Positions 1-8,214 of a stretch of 64,000 nucleotides of DNA are shown piece by piece. Both the position numbers and the translations under genes were made by a program. Below the pieces are notes generated by a model that ran no database searches, was not told the origin of the DNA, and worked only from the letters and a program-made list of their open reading frames with translations. Origin of the DNA: Maricaulaceae bacterium (GTDB taxonomy: Bacteria; Pseudomonadota; Alphaproteobacteria; Caulobacterales; Maricaulaceae); contig JAHCJP010000002.1 in assembly GCA_026126205.1 (NCBI GenBank), forward strand, positions 186,001 through 250,000, in the 5' to 3' direction. The stretch's first letter is position 1; every line of letters begins with the position of its first letter.

Positions 1-37
1 GCGCCTGCCCGGCCGGGTCAGCTTCCATTCACCTCCG

Positions 38-56
38 CGCGGGCATGGTGCCCGCG
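38..56. other. GC-rich hairpin at left edge
   Basis: A perfect 8-bp inverted repeat (38-45 with 49-56, 3-nt loop) lies upstream of the first gene. There is no U-tract, so it may be a weak terminator or attenuator for a gene beyond the left edge. Bases 1-109 contain no gene I can support. Confidence 0.3.
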
Positions 57-109
57 ATTGTCCGGCCCCTTGCGGGGCGGACGACGGCAGACAAGGAGGC
101 TTGAGAGCC

Positions 110-454
110 ATGATCAGGAACGTTCTCATCGCCAGCGCGGCCGCCATCGGCCTTTCGGCCTGCGGCGCGACCACGCAAGGGGCGGTCACCGGCGGCGCGC
201 TTGGCGCGGCCGCTGGGGCCGTGATCGGCAACAACACCGGCTCGGGCGACGCGCGCACCGGCGCCATCATCGGCGGCGTCGTCGGCGCGACGGCCGGCGC
301 CTATATGGGCTGCCGCCATGACGGCGGCTGCCAGTGGAACCGCAACAACCGCCACCATTCGCAGCTGTATTACGACCAGCGCTATGGCCGCTATTACTAT
401 GTCGACAGCCGCGACGGCCGCACTTACTGGCAGAACGGCGAGTTCCGCGGCTAA
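110..454 (+). CDS. Glycine-zipper small lipoprotein
   Basis: 114-aa envelope protein. The N-terminus is a short signal peptide ending in LSAC (Cys18), a lipobox-like site, so it is probably lipid-anchored. Residues about 27-66 are a glycine-zipper segment (GGALGAAAGAVIG followed by GAIIGGVVGATAGAYMG), as in Rick-17kDa/2TM glycine-zipper surface antigens. The C-terminal third is rich in Tyr, Arg and Asn. ATG110 is chosen because AAGGAGG at 93-99 has normal spacing to it, while the in-frame TTG at 101 is too close. The gene stands alone and is followed by a strong terminator. The precise role is unknown; these proteins usually sit in the outer membrane. Confidence 0.8.
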   Translation: MIRNVLIASAAAIGLSACGATTQGAVTGGALGAAAGAVIGNNTGSGDARTGAIIGGVVGATAGAYMGCRHDGGCQWNRNNRHHSQLYYDQRYGRYYYVDSRDGRTYWQNGEFRG

Positions 455-476
455 ACCGCCGCGCCGCCACGTACGG

Positions 477-513
477 AACGCCGCCGGGATCCTCCCCTCC
501 CGGCGGCGTTTTC
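477..513 (+). terminator. Rho-independent terminator
   Basis: A 13-bp GC-rich stem (477-489 with 498-510), 8-nt loop, followed by TTCG. It follows the glycine-zipper lipoprotein gene and separates it from the convergent grpE. Confidence 0.75.
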
Positions 514-593
514 GCGTCTGGACTCCGCCAACCCGTCCCGGCCCGGTCCCAATGACACGCGCCAGAGCGCGCAGGTAACGCGATTGGGGGCTC

Positions 594-1283
594 TTACGCC
601 TTCACATCGATGCTGCCGCCCGGCGGCTTCGCCGGACCGTCTCCGCCGGCGCCATTGGTTTTCTTCGCCGCAGGGGCGGTTGCACCGCCGTCCGCCGCCT
701 GCGCCGGGGCGCCGGAAGAGACCGCGACCATGGCCGCCCGCAGCGTGCGTTCGCCGATCACATAGCCCGGCGTCATTACCGCTGCGATGCTGCCCTCCGG
801 CTGGTCCGAGGGAATCTGCGCCGCGGCCTGGTGCAGATGCGGGTCGAAAGCGTCGCCGGGGGCGGGGTCCAGCTTTTTGATCCCGTGCCGCTCGAAGGCC
901 GAGAGAAGCGACCGCTCGGTCATCGCCACACCGTCGAGCAGGGCTTTCGCCGGCCCGTCCAGCGCCGCGCCCTTTGCGGCGTCGAGCGCGCGGGAGAAAT
1001 TGTCGGCCACCGCCAGCAGGTCACGCGCGAAGCCTGAGACGGCGTAGTCGCGGGCGTCCTTCACTTCGCGCTCGGCGCGCTTGCGGGTGTTCTGAACGTC
1101 GGCGACAGCGCGCAAAAGCCGGTCGCGCAGGTCATCCAGCTCGGCCTGCCATTGTTCGGCGCTCTTGCCGGTTTCGTCGTTATCGCTGGATGTAGCGGTT
1201 TGCGAACCTTCCCGCGCAACATCTTGTGGCGATTCGATTTCCTGAGTCGCGGTTTCGGCGTCCGACGTCTTGTCCTTGCTCAT
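594..1283 (-). CDS. grpE: Nucleotide exchange factor GrpE
   Basis: 229-aa cytoplasmic co-chaperone that releases ADP from DnaK. The N-terminal 45 residues are acidic and disordered. A long coiled-coil helix follows (roughly residues 45-95, including RDRLLRAVADVQNTRKRAE), then the C-terminal beta domain with the family signature around VMTPGYVIGERTLRAAMV. It lies 28 nt downstream of hrcA in the same direction, so the two are probably co-transcribed. dnaK/dnaJ are not in the window. The C-terminal tail (Ala/Gly/Lys-rich) is longer than in E. coli GrpE (197 aa). Confidence 0.96.
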   Translation of the reverse strand: MSKDKTSDAETATQEIESPQDVAREGSQTATSSDNDETGKSAEQWQAELDDLRDRLLRAVADVQNTRKRAEREVKDARDYAVSGFARDLLAVADNFSRALDAAKGAALDGPAKALLDGVAMTERSLLSAFERHGIKKLDPAPGDAFDPHLHQAAAQIPSDQPEGSIAAVMTPGYVIGERTLRAAMVAVSSGAPAQAADGGATAPAAKKTNGAGGDGPAKPPGGSIDVKA

Positions 1284-1311
1284 TATATTCCGTTCCGTTC
1301 CGTAATAGTTC

Positions 1312-2382
1312 TCAGGCGCGGCGCTCGTCGAGAAGCCGTCCGACGACGCGGGCGGTATAGTCGACCAGCGGGATCACCCGGGCGTAATTCAGCCGCGTCG
1401 GCCCGATCACGCCCAGCGCCCCGACGATGCGTTTCTCGGCGTTCATATAGGGTGCGACGATGACGCTGGAACCTGACAGCGAGAACATCGGGTTCTCGGC
1501 GCCGATGAACAGGCGCACGCCCTGACCGTCCTTCGCCCGGTCCAAAAGGGCGATCAGCTCCTGCTTCCTCTCCAGGTCGTCGAACAGCAGGCGGATGCGC
1601 TCCAGATCCTCGGCCGCCTCGACCGATTCCAGAAGTTTCGCCCGGCCGCGCACGATCAGGGCGCGGTCCTCGCCGCCGCCCCAGTCGGCCAGCCCCTTCT
1701 CGACCAGCGCGCTCGCCGCTTCGTCCAGCTGCGCCCGGCGTTCGGCGATTTCGGAGCGGATGTCGGTGATCGCCTCGGTCAGGCTGCGGCCCTTCAGACG
1801 GGCGGAGAGGTAGTTCCCGGCCTCGGCCAGCGCCGCGGGCGGCAAACCCTCCGGGGCGCGCATAAGCCGGTTCTCCACTCCGCCGTCGGCGAACACCAGA
1901 ACCGCCAGCGCCTCGGTGGCCGACAGCGGCACGAACTCGACATGGCGCAGCGGCGCCTCCTGCGCGGGCGCCAGCACCAGCCCGGCGCCGCCGGCGAGGC
2001 CGGCCAGCAGATTGCTGGCCTCGTCCATCAGATCCGGCAGGCCGCGGCCCGCCGCGCCGATGCGGCCCTCGATCATCTTGCGGTCGTCCTCGCCCAGATC
2101 CCCGACCTGCAGCAGGCCGTCGACGAACAGACGCAGGCCGGCGTGGGTGGGCAGGCGGCCGGCGCTGGAATGCGGCGCGGTCAGCAGGCCGAGTCCGGCG
2201 AGATCGGCCATGGTGTTGCGGATCGAGGCCGGGGACAGATCCATGCCCTGTTTGCGCGAAAGGGTGCGGCTGCCCACCGGTTCGCCGCTGTCGAGATAGG
2301 CCTCGACGATCTCGCGGAAAATGGCGCGCGAGCGCGCGTCGAGATCGGCGAGAGTGGCGGATTGTTTAAAGGCGTCGCTCAT
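1312..2382 (-). CDS. hrcA: Heat-inducible transcription repressor HrcA
   Basis: 356-aa repressor of class I heat-shock genes (groESL in alphaproteobacteria), which binds CIRCE operators with GroEL as co-factor. An N-terminal winged helix covers residues about 10-80 ([20 protein letters not shown] and [12 protein letters not shown]), followed by a GAF-like dimerisation region and the C-terminal signature with [19 protein letters not shown]. It is the first gene of a leftward hrcA-grpE unit. I found no CIRCE element in its own upstream region, so its target is likely elsewhere. Confidence 0.96.
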   Translation of the reverse strand: MSDAFKQSATLADLDARSRAIFREIVEAYLDSGEPVGSRTLSRKQGMDLSPASIRNTMADLAGLGLLTAPHSSAGRLPTHAGLRLFVDGLLQVGDLGEDDRKMIEGRIGAAGRGLPDLMDEASNLLAGLAGGAGLVLAPAQEAPLRHVEFVPLSATEALAVLVFADGGVENRLMRAPEGLPPAALAEAGNYLSARLKGRSLTEAITDIRSEIAERRAQLDEAASALVEKGLADWGGGEDRALIVRGRAKLLESVEAAEDLERIRLLFDDLERKQELIALLDRAKDGQGVRLFIGAENPMFSLSGSSVIVAPYMNAEKRIVGALGVIGPTRLNYARVIPLVDYTARVVGRLLDERRA

Positions 2383-2443
2383 CGGCCGATTGAGTTAGGA
2401 GAATCCGCGCCCCGGTGCAATGCATGCAGGCGCATGGCCGCCC

Positions 2444-2472
2444 TTGCCCGGCGCACGGGCTTGCATTATAAG
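2444..2472 (+). promoter_or_regulatory. Predicted sigma-70 promoter for rpmE
   Basis: TTGCCC at 2444-2449, a 17-nt spacer, and TATAAG at 2467-2472. It lies about 80 nt upstream of rpmE on the same strand. Confidence 0.5.
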
Positions 2473-2549
2473 CCGCCGCTCGCGCGTGGGGGCGGTCCCT
2501 GCATGGCGCGGGGCGCGCTTGCGCTGCAAGGGATTTTCGGAGCCGGACC

Positions 2550-2768
2550 ATGAAACAGGACATCCACCCGGACTATCATTTCATCACCGTGGTGATGACC
2601 GACGGGTCCACCTTCAAGACGCGCTCCACCTATGGCGAGGAAGGCGCGACGCTGAACCTCGACATCGATCCGAAGACGCACCCGGCCTGGACCGGCGGTT
2701 CGCAGACCCTGGTCGACCGGGCGGGCCGCGTGTCGCGCTTCAAGGACAAGTTCAAGGGTTTCGCGTAA
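2550..2768 (+). CDS. rpmE: 50S ribosomal protein L31, zinc-free form
   Basis: 72-aa type A L31, located at the interface of the ribosomal subunits. It starts [20 protein letters not shown] and contains no cysteine at all, so it is the C-minus form lacking the zinc-binding CxxC motif; this is common in alphaproteobacteria. GGAG at 2539-2542 sets the ATG. It is monocistronic: a promoter lies upstream and a terminator follows within 35 nt. Confidence 0.96.
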   Translation: MKQDIHPDYHFITVVMTDGSTFKTRSTYGEEGATLNLDIDPKTHPAWTGGSQTLVDRAGRVSRFKDKFKGFA

Positions 2769-2797
2769 GACGAAACGTCACTTCGCAGGCTTGCCGG

Positions 2798-2824
2798 ACG
2801 GCGCGGGTTCTCCCGCGCCGTTTT
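2798..2824 (+). terminator. Rho-independent terminator of rpmE
   Basis: A perfect 9-bp stem (2799-2807 with 2812-2820), TTCT loop, and TTTT at 2821-2824. It sits between rpmE and the convergent MAPEG gene. Confidence 0.85.
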
Positions 2825-2829
2825 CGTCT

Positions 2830-3243
2830 TTAGACTTTCAGCGCGAAATTGACCCACATCGCGATCAGGATCAGCGCCCCGATCCGGTGGGTCAGGAAGC
2901 GCAGACCAAGATGGTTGATGGTGACGTGCACGATGGTGTGGGCGTAGCGCGAGGCGACGAAGGCCCAGGCCAGCCAGACATGGGTGGCGTTGATCGTCTC
3001 CGGCAGGGCCAGCGGCAGCAGCGCCACCGGGTAAAACAGCACCGGCAACTCGGTGAGGTTGGCCAGGTTCCGGCCCCAGTTCGCGGCCCAGGCCGGCGGC
3101 GGCGCACCGGTCTTGGTCAACGCGTAATCCATGTCCAGCTCGCCGCGCCGGTGCGCCACGAAGCCGGCCACGGTCATCGCCACATAGACGAACAGGGTCA
3201 GCCCGGCCATGGCGATGACGGTGTAGATCAGTTGCGTACTCAT
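2830..3243 (-). CDS. MAPEG family membrane protein
   Basis: 137-aa inner-membrane protein of the MAPEG family (membrane-associated eicosanoid/glutathione metabolism). Four TM helices are visible: an N-terminal one from IYTVIAMAGLTLFVYVAMTV, a central pair around NLTELPVLFYPVALLPLAL and HVWLAWAFVASRYAHTIVH, and one at the C-terminus. The N-L-x-E-x-PVLFY and R-Y-x-H motifs fit the family. Bacterial substrates are mostly unknown. A GGGA-type RBS precedes ATG3243. Confidence 0.85.
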   Translation of the reverse strand: MSTQLIYTVIAMAGLTLFVYVAMTVAGFVAHRRGELDMDYALTKTGAPPPAWAANWGRNLANLTELPVLFYPVALLPLALPETINATHVWLAWAFVASRYAHTIVHVTINHLGLRFLTHRIGALILIAMWVNFALKV

Positions 3244-3395
3244 GAGATGTCCCTTGGCAGTCTCGGCGCGCCCACGCCGGGCGCGCTCCCCGCAGACGCG
3301 AACAGGCTATCCGGATTCGCGCCCAAGGCGAGTAAAACCGGTGTGGCGGCTGCATCGCGGTGCGTTATAACCGGACGCGCGAAGGAGGCTCCGCC

Positions 3396-3956
3396 GTGCC
3401 CGGACCTGCAAACAAACGCGTCCTGCTGATCGTCGGCGGCGGCGTCGCCGCCTACAAGGCGCTGGAGCTGATCCGCGAATTGTCCCGGCGCGGCGTCGCC
3501 GCGCGATGCATCGTCACCGCTGCCGGCAAACATTTCGTGACGCCGATGAGCCTCGCCGCCTTGTCGCGGGACCGGGTCTATGACGATTTGTTCTCGGCTG
3601 TGGACGAGGCCGGGATGGGCCATATCGAGCTGTCGCGCTCGGCGGACCTGGTGGTGGTGGCGCCGGCGACGGCGGACCTGATCGGCAAATGCGCCAACGG
3701 GCTGGCCGACGATCTCGCCTCCACGGCGCTGCTGGCCACCGACAAGCCGGTGCTGATGGCCCCGGCGATGAATGTGCGGATGTGGCGTCATCCCGCCGTG
3801 CGCCGCAATGTCGCGGCGCTGCTGACCGACGGCGTTCATTTCACCGGCCCGGAGGAAGGCGAAATGGCCTGTGGCGAATTCGGCCCCGGACGTATGGCTG
3901 AACCCGCGGCGATCGCCGACGCGGCTATGACGCTGCTGAAAGGCGCCGGCGCGTGA
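3396..3956 (+). CDS. coaC: Phosphopantothenoylcysteine decarboxylase (CoaC, separate)
   Basis: 186-aa flavin enzyme that decarboxylates 4'-phosphopantothenoylcysteine in CoA synthesis. It shows the HFCD fold: VGGGVAAYKALELIREL at the N-terminus, the catalytic His76 in GHIELSR, the PAMN motif at 123-126, and the clamp Cys159 in ACGEFGPGRM. GTG3396 is chosen because GAAGGAGG at 3381-3388 is 7 nt upstream; the GTG at 3360 has no such site. Its stop overlaps the GTG of coaB by 4 nt (GTGA). In most bacteria CoaC and CoaB are one CoaBC polypeptide; here they are two. Confidence 0.92.
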   Translation: MPGPANKRVLLIVGGGVAAYKALELIRELSRRGVAARCIVTAAGKHFVTPMSLAALSRDRVYDDLFSAVDEAGMGHIELSRSADLVVVAPATADLIGKCANGLADDLASTALLATDKPVLMAPAMNVRMWRHPAVRRNVAALLTDGVHFTGPEEGEMACGEFGPGRMAEPAAIADAAMTLLKGAGA

Positions 3957-4615
3957 CCGGACTCGCCGGCCGCCTTGTGATCGTCACCGCCGGGCCGACC
4001 GTGGAGCCCATCGACGCGGTGCGCTTTCTCTCCAACCGCTCCTCTGGACGCCAGGGTTATGCGCTGGCCGCGGCGCTGCGCGATCTCGGCGCACGGGTCA
4101 CCCTGGTCTCCGGCCCGGTGGCGCTGGATCCGCCGCCGGGGATGAAGACGGTGCTGGTGGAGACGGCCCTGCAGATGCTGGCGGCGGTGACGGCCGCTCT
4201 GCCCGCGGATGTATTCATCGGCGTCGCCGCCGTCGCCGACTGGCGGCCGGCGCAAACCTCCGCCGGCAAGATCAAGAAGGACCATGGCGGCCTCGCCGTC
4301 ATCGAGCTGGCCGAGAACCCGGACATCCTCGCCACGGTCGCAGGGCTGCAGGACCAGCGCCCGCGCCTGGTGGTCGGTTTCGCCGCCGAGACGGATGACG
4401 TGCTGGACAACGCCCGCGCCAAGCGTCTGCGCAAGGGTTGCGACTGGATGGTCGCCAACGACGTGACGGATGGCGTAATGGGAGGGGAGATGAACGCCGT
4501 AACCGTGATCACGCAGCAGGGCGAGTTCCCGATACCGCAAGCTGACAAGAGTGTGATCGCCAAAGCGCTGGCGCAACGCATCGCCGAGTTGTTTCTTTCG
4601 GCGTCCGCCTATTAA
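3953..4615 (+). CDS. coaB: Phosphopantothenate-cysteine ligase (CoaB, separate)
   Basis: 220-aa ligase that joins phosphopantothenate to cysteine (CTP-dependent in bacteria). It carries the CoaB signatures TAGPTVEPIDAVRFL and SNRSSGRQG near the N-terminus, the lysine-containing KIKKDHGG loop, the AENPDIL segment, and GFAAETDD. It begins with GTG inside the coaC stop, so the pair is translationally coupled and the split is clean, not a frameshift scar. The 220-aa length equals the CoaB half of a fused protein. Confidence 0.92.
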   Translation: MTGLAGRLVIVTAGPTVEPIDAVRFLSNRSSGRQGYALAAALRDLGARVTLVSGPVALDPPPGMKTVLVETALQMLAAVTAALPADVFIGVAAVADWRPAQTSAGKIKKDHGGLAVIELAENPDILATVAGLQDQRPRLVVGFAAETDDVLDNARAKRLRKGCDWMVANDVTDGVMGGEMNAVTVITQQGEFPIPQADKSVIAKALAQRIAELFLSASAY

Positions 4616-4643
4616 ACTCGGCGGGTGTAAGAAGGGGCGAACC

Positions 4644-5102
4644 ATGAAACATGCCATGCTGTGCTGCGCCGCGACGGGCGCTTTGCTGTTCAGCGCCGCG
4701 GGCCACGCCGCCGACAGCGGCGGCGCCGCCTGCGCCTATATCGTCGAACGCGGTTCGGAGACGATCCACCAGACGGGGTTCAGCGTCGTCCAGCTCGGGG
4801 CGGCGCCGGGCCGGATCGCATTGCCCGCCGCGCCGCGTGGGTCCACCGCCGTCGGCTGCATCCGCGATACCGCGGTGCCGTTTCCGAACGACTACAAGGT
4901 TCTGGCCGAGGGCTGGCCGCTGGTCATCCAGGCGCCGGCGACCCGGCGCCGCGCCGGCGTGGTCGCGGTGCTGTCGATCCGCGACAACCAGTTCCATTAC
5001 TCCGTGACCGAGGGCGAGGTGACGGTGGTGGAGCGCGAACAGATTGCAGCGCGTATCGAGGGCTTCTATGAAGCCTGGGACACCTTGATCGCCATGAACT
5101 GA
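4644..5102 (+). CDS. Secreted protein of unknown function
   Basis: 152-aa protein with a clear signal peptide (cleavage after GHAA, about residue 23). I do not recognise the family. The mature part is about 130 residues, with two cysteines (in GAACAYI and VGCIRD) that could form a disulfide. It lies between coaB and dut in the same direction, 28 nt after coaB, with an AAGGGG RBS. It is probably part of the coaCB-dut-pyrE transcript and probably periplasmic. Confidence 0.7.
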   Translation: MKHAMLCCAATGALLFSAAGHAADSGGAACAYIVERGSETIHQTGFSVVQLGAAPGRIALPAAPRGSTAVGCIRDTAVPFPNDYKVLAEGWPLVIQAPATRRRAGVVAVLSIRDNQFHYSVTEGEVTVVEREQIAARIEGFYEAWDTLIAMN

Positions 5103-5150
5103 CGGGCGCGCCGCCGCCCTCGCGGCGAAAGGGACAACGGGGGCAGCGTC

Positions 5151-5603
5151 ATGACCATTATTGTCCGCATCCGGCCCCTGTCGCATTTCGAGGGGCTGGC
5201 CCTTCCGGCCTACCAGACGGCGCAGTCGGCGGGCATGGACCTGCCGGCCGCCGTGCCGGCGGACGAGCCTGTGATCATTCCGCCCGGCGAGTGGCGCATG
5301 ATCCCCACCGGGCTCAGCATCGCCCTGCCCGACGGTTACGAGGCGCAGGTGCGCCCGCGCTCGGGCCTGGCCGCGAAATCCGGCGTCACCTGCCTGAACA
5401 CGCCGGGCACGGTCGACGCCGACTATCGCGGCGAGATCAAGGTCAACCTGGTCAATCACGGGCCGGCGGCGTTTACCGTGCGGCGCGGCGAACGCATCGC
5501 GCAGATGATCATCGCGCCGGTGACGCGCATCGAATGGGCGCCGGTGGCGGCGCTGGACGACACCGCCCGCGGCGACGGCGGGTTCGGATCGACGGGGGTC
5601 TAG
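5151..5603 (+). CDS. dut: dUTP diphosphatase
   Basis: 150-aa trimeric dUTPase that hydrolyses dUTP to dUMP and PPi. All five motifs are present: [45 protein letters not shown], and the C-terminal [10 protein letters not shown] arm. The coaBC-dut neighbourhood is common in alphaproteobacteria. The stop is 2 nt before the pyrE start, so the two genes are coupled. Confidence 0.97.
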   Translation: MTIIVRIRPLSHFEGLALPAYQTAQSAGMDLPAAVPADEPVIIPPGEWRMIPTGLSIALPDGYEAQVRPRSGLAAKSGVTCLNTPGTVDADYRGEIKVNLVNHGPAAFTVRRGERIAQMIIAPVTRIEWAPVAALDDTARGDGGFGSTGV

Positions 5604-5605
5604 AC

Positions 5606-6172
5606 ATGGCGGACTGGGCGGATGCGGCGGGACGGGCGCGGCTGATCGAAATCGTCCGGGCGCGCAGTTTCCGCACCGGGCGTTTCACCCTCGCCTCGGG
5701 GCGCGAGAGTAGCCTCTATTTCAATCTCAAGCCGACGATGATGGATCCCGAGGGCGCGCATCTGATCGCCCGCGCGATGCTGGACCTTTTGCCCGCGCCG
5801 CCGCCGGACCTGGTCGGCGGACTGGAGATGGGGGCGGTGCCGATCGTGTCGGCCATCGCCGCGGTCAGCCATGCCGAAGGACGGCCGCAGCGCGCCTTCT
5901 TCGTGCGCAAGAAGCCAAAGGAGCATGGTTCAAAGCAGGCCGTAGAGGGGTTCGCAAATGGTGAATCGCTGGATGGAAAGAGGGTGGTTATGGTCGAGGA
6001 CGTGACCACCACAGGCGGCTCGGTGCTACAGGCGATAGAGGCGGCGCGCGCCCAGGGCGCGGCGATCGACACCGTCATCACCATTCTCGACCGCCAGGAA
6101 GGCGCAGCGGCGGCGCTGACCGCGGCCGGAATCAGGCTGAAAGCCGTGCTTACCGCGGCGGATTTCGCCTAA
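5606..6172 (+). CDS. pyrE: Orotate phosphoribosyltransferase
   Basis: 188-aa enzyme of pyrimidine synthesis (orotate + PRPP to OMP). The FTLASGRESSLYFNLKPTMM segment, the KKPKEHG catalytic loop, and the PRPP motif VVMVEDVTTTGGS identify it. The start at ATG5606 follows dut by 2 nt; the longer open frame upstream is the dut shadow. With dut it groups pyrimidine nucleotide functions in one transcript. Confidence 0.95.
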   Translation: MADWADAAGRARLIEIVRARSFRTGRFTLASGRESSLYFNLKPTMMDPEGAHLIARAMLDLLPAPPPDLVGGLEMGAVPIVSAIAAVSHAEGRPQRAFFVRKKPKEHGSKQAVEGFANGESLDGKRVVMVEDVTTTGGSVLQAIEAARAQGAAIDTVITILDRQEGAAAALTAAGIRLKAVLTAADFA

Positions 6173-6237
6173 AGCCTGAATTGCCAGCGGCGTCGCAGGC
6201 GCGCATGATTCGGCGCAGCTGAATCAAAGGACGCGCC

Positions 6238-7068
6238 ATGGTGAAAAAGCCCGAAGACCCCGGCCAGAATCCGCCCAAGGCCTACAAGGACGAGCATTTC
6301 ATCAACAGTCCAGCGGCGCGGCCGGTGCGCATCCTGTCGGAGTATCTGGAGCCGAAGGCCCGCTTCGCCGAACACAATATCCAGGACACTATCCTGTTTT
6401 TTGGCTCGGCCCGCATCGTCAGCCGAGAGCAAGCCGAGGCCGAACTGGACGCCCTGCGCAAGGCCGGCGACGAAACGGCGGCGGCGGAAAAGCGCCTGGC
6501 GCTTTCCGAATACTACGAGGCGACGCGCGAATTGGCGGCGCGGTTGACGAAATGGTCGAAAAGCCTGCGCGGAGAAAGCGGACGCCGTTTCGTGATCTGC
6601 ACCGGCGGCGGTCCGGGGATCATGGAGGCGGCCAATCGCGGCGCGTCAGAGGCCAATGGCGACAATATCGGTCTTGGCATTTCACTGCCTTTCGAACAGG
6701 GCAATAACCCCTGGATCACCCGCCGTCTCAGTTTCGAATTCCACTATTTTTTCACCCGCAAGTTCTGGTTCCTCTATCTCGCCAAGGCGCTGGTGCTGAT
6801 GCCCGGCGGTTTCGGCACGCTGGACGAGCTGTTCGAGACCCTGACCCTGTTGCAGACGCGCAAGATCAAGAAACACCTGCCGGTGGTGCTGTTCGGTTCA
6901 GCCTACTGGGACAAGGTGATGAACCTGCAGACCATGGTCGATTACGGCACTATCGACGCCGCCGATCTCGACCTGATGTTCCGCACCGACTCGGTGGACG
7001 AGGCGTTCCGTTTCATCACCGAACAGCTGGCCCAGTTCGCCCTGCCGCATCCAGGCGGCCGGCTCTAG
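6238..7068 (+). CDS. LOG family (lysine decarboxylase-like) protein
   Basis: 276-aa protein of the LOG/TIGR00730 superfamily, which removes ribose 5-phosphate from nucleotides (cytokinin activation in plants; AMP nucleosidase-like roles in bacteria). The diagnostic motifs are GGGPGIMEAANRGA and PGGFGTLDELFE. The N-terminal 60 residues (starting VKKPEDPGQNPPKAYKDEHF) form a lineage-specific extension before the Rossmann core. It is probably monocistronic; the actual substrate here is unknown. Confidence 0.85.
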   Translation: MVKKPEDPGQNPPKAYKDEHFINSPAARPVRILSEYLEPKARFAEHNIQDTILFFGSARIVSREQAEAELDALRKAGDETAAAEKRLALSEYYEATRELAARLTKWSKSLRGESGRRFVICTGGGPGIMEAANRGASEANGDNIGLGISLPFEQGNNPWITRRLSFEFHYFFTRKFWFLYLAKALVLMPGGFGTLDELFETLTLLQTRKIKKHLPVVLFGSAYWDKVMNLQTMVDYGTIDAADLDLMFRTDSVDEAFRFITEQLAQFALPHPGGRL

Positions 7069-7071
7069 GTT

Positions 7072-7734
7072 CTAGACCCGCGGCCCCCAGCCATAACGCA
7101 GCCGCGCCAGCACGCCCGCGGGGTCCGGCAGACCGTCGGTCAGCTTCCGCGCCTGCGCCTTCAGTTTCTCGAATTCCATCACGTTGGCGATCCGGCGGTC
7201 GAGGAAGGCTTTCGTCAGCGGCTTGTCGGCGTCCGCCTCGTCCAGCCAGACCGCCAGGGTGGACAGCCAGACGCCGGACAGGATGGCGCGCTTGGAATAA
7301 TAATTGCCGTCGGTCGACGTGTCCCCGATGGCGCGCCAGATCATGTCGGCGACGTTCCAGGCCAGCCGCAGGCCTTCGCCCGCCGCATCGGGCAGAAGCA
7401 GCCGGGCGCGGGCGCGGCTGGCGGCCTCTTCATGGCCGGCGGCGGTCTGCAGCCGCGCCAGCACGCAGAAGCCGACCCGCTCGCGGATTTTCATCGCCTT
7501 CAAATCGGCTTTCGCGATGATCTCCGCGGCTTGCGCGTCGGCCTGCGCCGACCAGAAACCGATCAGCTCCACCGCCCCGCCGGGCAGGTAAAGCTCCAGC
7601 TCGCCCTTCGTCAGCCCGCAATCCTTCGCCGCCGCGGCCAGCATGGCGCGGTTCCAGCCCTCGAACGGAGCGCGGGACAGGGCGGCGTCCAGCAGTCTGG
7701 CGCGAGCGGCGCCGGCGCGGGTGGTCTCGGTCAT
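7072..7734 (-). CDS. COQ9 family ubiquinone biosynthesis protein
   Basis: 220-aa COQ9 homologue. In mitochondria COQ9 is a TetR-like lipid-binding protein that presents intermediates to COQ7. The N-terminal helix-turn-helix-like part (residues about 10-55, GWNRAMLAAAAKDCGL) and the conserved helical region with DGNYYSKRAILSGVW and STLAVWLDE identify the family. It is convergent with the LOG gene (3-nt gap) and divergent from rpsU, a conserved alphaproteobacterial arrangement. The transcript may be leaderless (see the promoter entry). Confidence 0.88.
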   Translation of the reverse strand: MTETTRAGAARARLLDAALSRAPFEGWNRAMLAAAAKDCGLTKGELELYLPGGAVELIGFWSAQADAQAAEIIAKADLKAMKIRERVGFCVLARLQTAAGHEEAASRARARLLLPDAAGEGLRLAWNVADMIWRAIGDTSTDGNYYSKRAILSGVWLSTLAVWLDEADADKPLTKAFLDRRIANVMEFEKLKAQARKLTDGLPDPAGVLARLRYGWGPRV

Positions 7735-7740
7735 GGGGCG

Positions 7741-7769
7741 AGACTAGCCCGGCGCCGCGCGCCCGTCAC
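7741..7769 (-). promoter_or_regulatory. Candidate leaderless promoter of COQ9 gene
   Basis: On the minus strand GTGACG (7764-7769), a 17-nt spacer, and TAGTCT (7741-7746). The last base of the -10 is 7 nt from the A of ATG7734, so transcription would start on the start codon. Confidence 0.35.
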
Positions 7770-7894
7770 TGCGGCGATGCAACACCCCGGAGGGCATGCG
7801 CCGCGCCTTGCTGTTGGGGTGTGGACAGGGCGCGCGGCCTCTGGTAAAGCCCGCCCCTCGATTTCACGGGCCTTGCGGCGCCCCGCAAACCAAT

Positions 7895-7898
7895 GGAG
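7895..7898 (+). promoter_or_regulatory. RBS that places the rpsU start at ATC7907
   Basis: GGAG at 7895-7898 lies 8 nt before ATC7907, which aligns with the usual first residue of S21. The next in-frame start of standard type is GTG7922, which would remove five conserved residues. Confidence 0.5.
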
Positions 7899-7906
7899 AG
7901 CGGACC

Positions 7907-8140
7907 ATCGTTCAGATCGTCGTGCGCGACAATAATGTGGAGCAAGCGCTCCGCGCGCTGAAAAAGAAGATGCAGCGGGAGGGCACCTTCCGCGAGATGA
8001 AGCGTCGCAACCATTACGAAAAGCCGTCGGAAAAGCGCGCCCGCCAGAAGGCCGAGGCGATCCGCCGCGCCCGCAAGCTGGCCCGCAAGCGCGCCCAGCG
8101 CGAAGGCCTGGTCGCCAAGAAGCCGGGCAAGACCCGGTAA
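7907..8140 (+). CDS. rpsU: 30S ribosomal protein S21, apparent AUC start
   Basis: 77-aa S21, read as [18 protein letters not shown], continuing [16 protein letters not shown] and ending in a basic tail. The codon where the family's first Met should be is ATC, preceded at normal spacing by GGAG. No in-frame ATG lies between 7796 and this point. An ATG at 7893 is in another frame. Alternatives are GTG7922 (truncated) or the far-upstream ATG7796 (a 37-residue extension unlike any S21). COQ9 is divergent upstream; a strong terminator follows. Confidence 0.85.
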   Translation: MVQIVVRDNNVEQALRALKKKMQREGTFREMKRRNHYEKPSEKRARQKAEAIRRARKLARKRAQREGLVAKKPGKTR

Positions 8141-8168
8141 GACCGGCGCCGCTTTCTACAAGCGTTCG

Positions 8169-8203
8169 AAACGCCGCGCACAAGAACCGGGCGCGGCGTT
8201 TTC
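8169..8203 (+). terminator. Rho-independent terminator of rpsU
   Basis: An 11-bp stem (8169-8179 with 8191-8201) with an 11-nt loop, ending in TTT then CG. It lies between rpsU and the convergent ABC permease gene. Confidence 0.75.
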
Positions 8204-8214
8204 GTATCCGGAGC

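Noticed and set aside
2383..2549. CIRCE operator upstream of hrcA.
   Set aside because: No TTAGCACTC/GAGTGCTAA pair is present by eye.
7796..7906. N-terminal extension of S21 from ATG7796.
   Set aside because: The added residues do not resemble any S21 N-terminus, and the GGAG site points to 7907.
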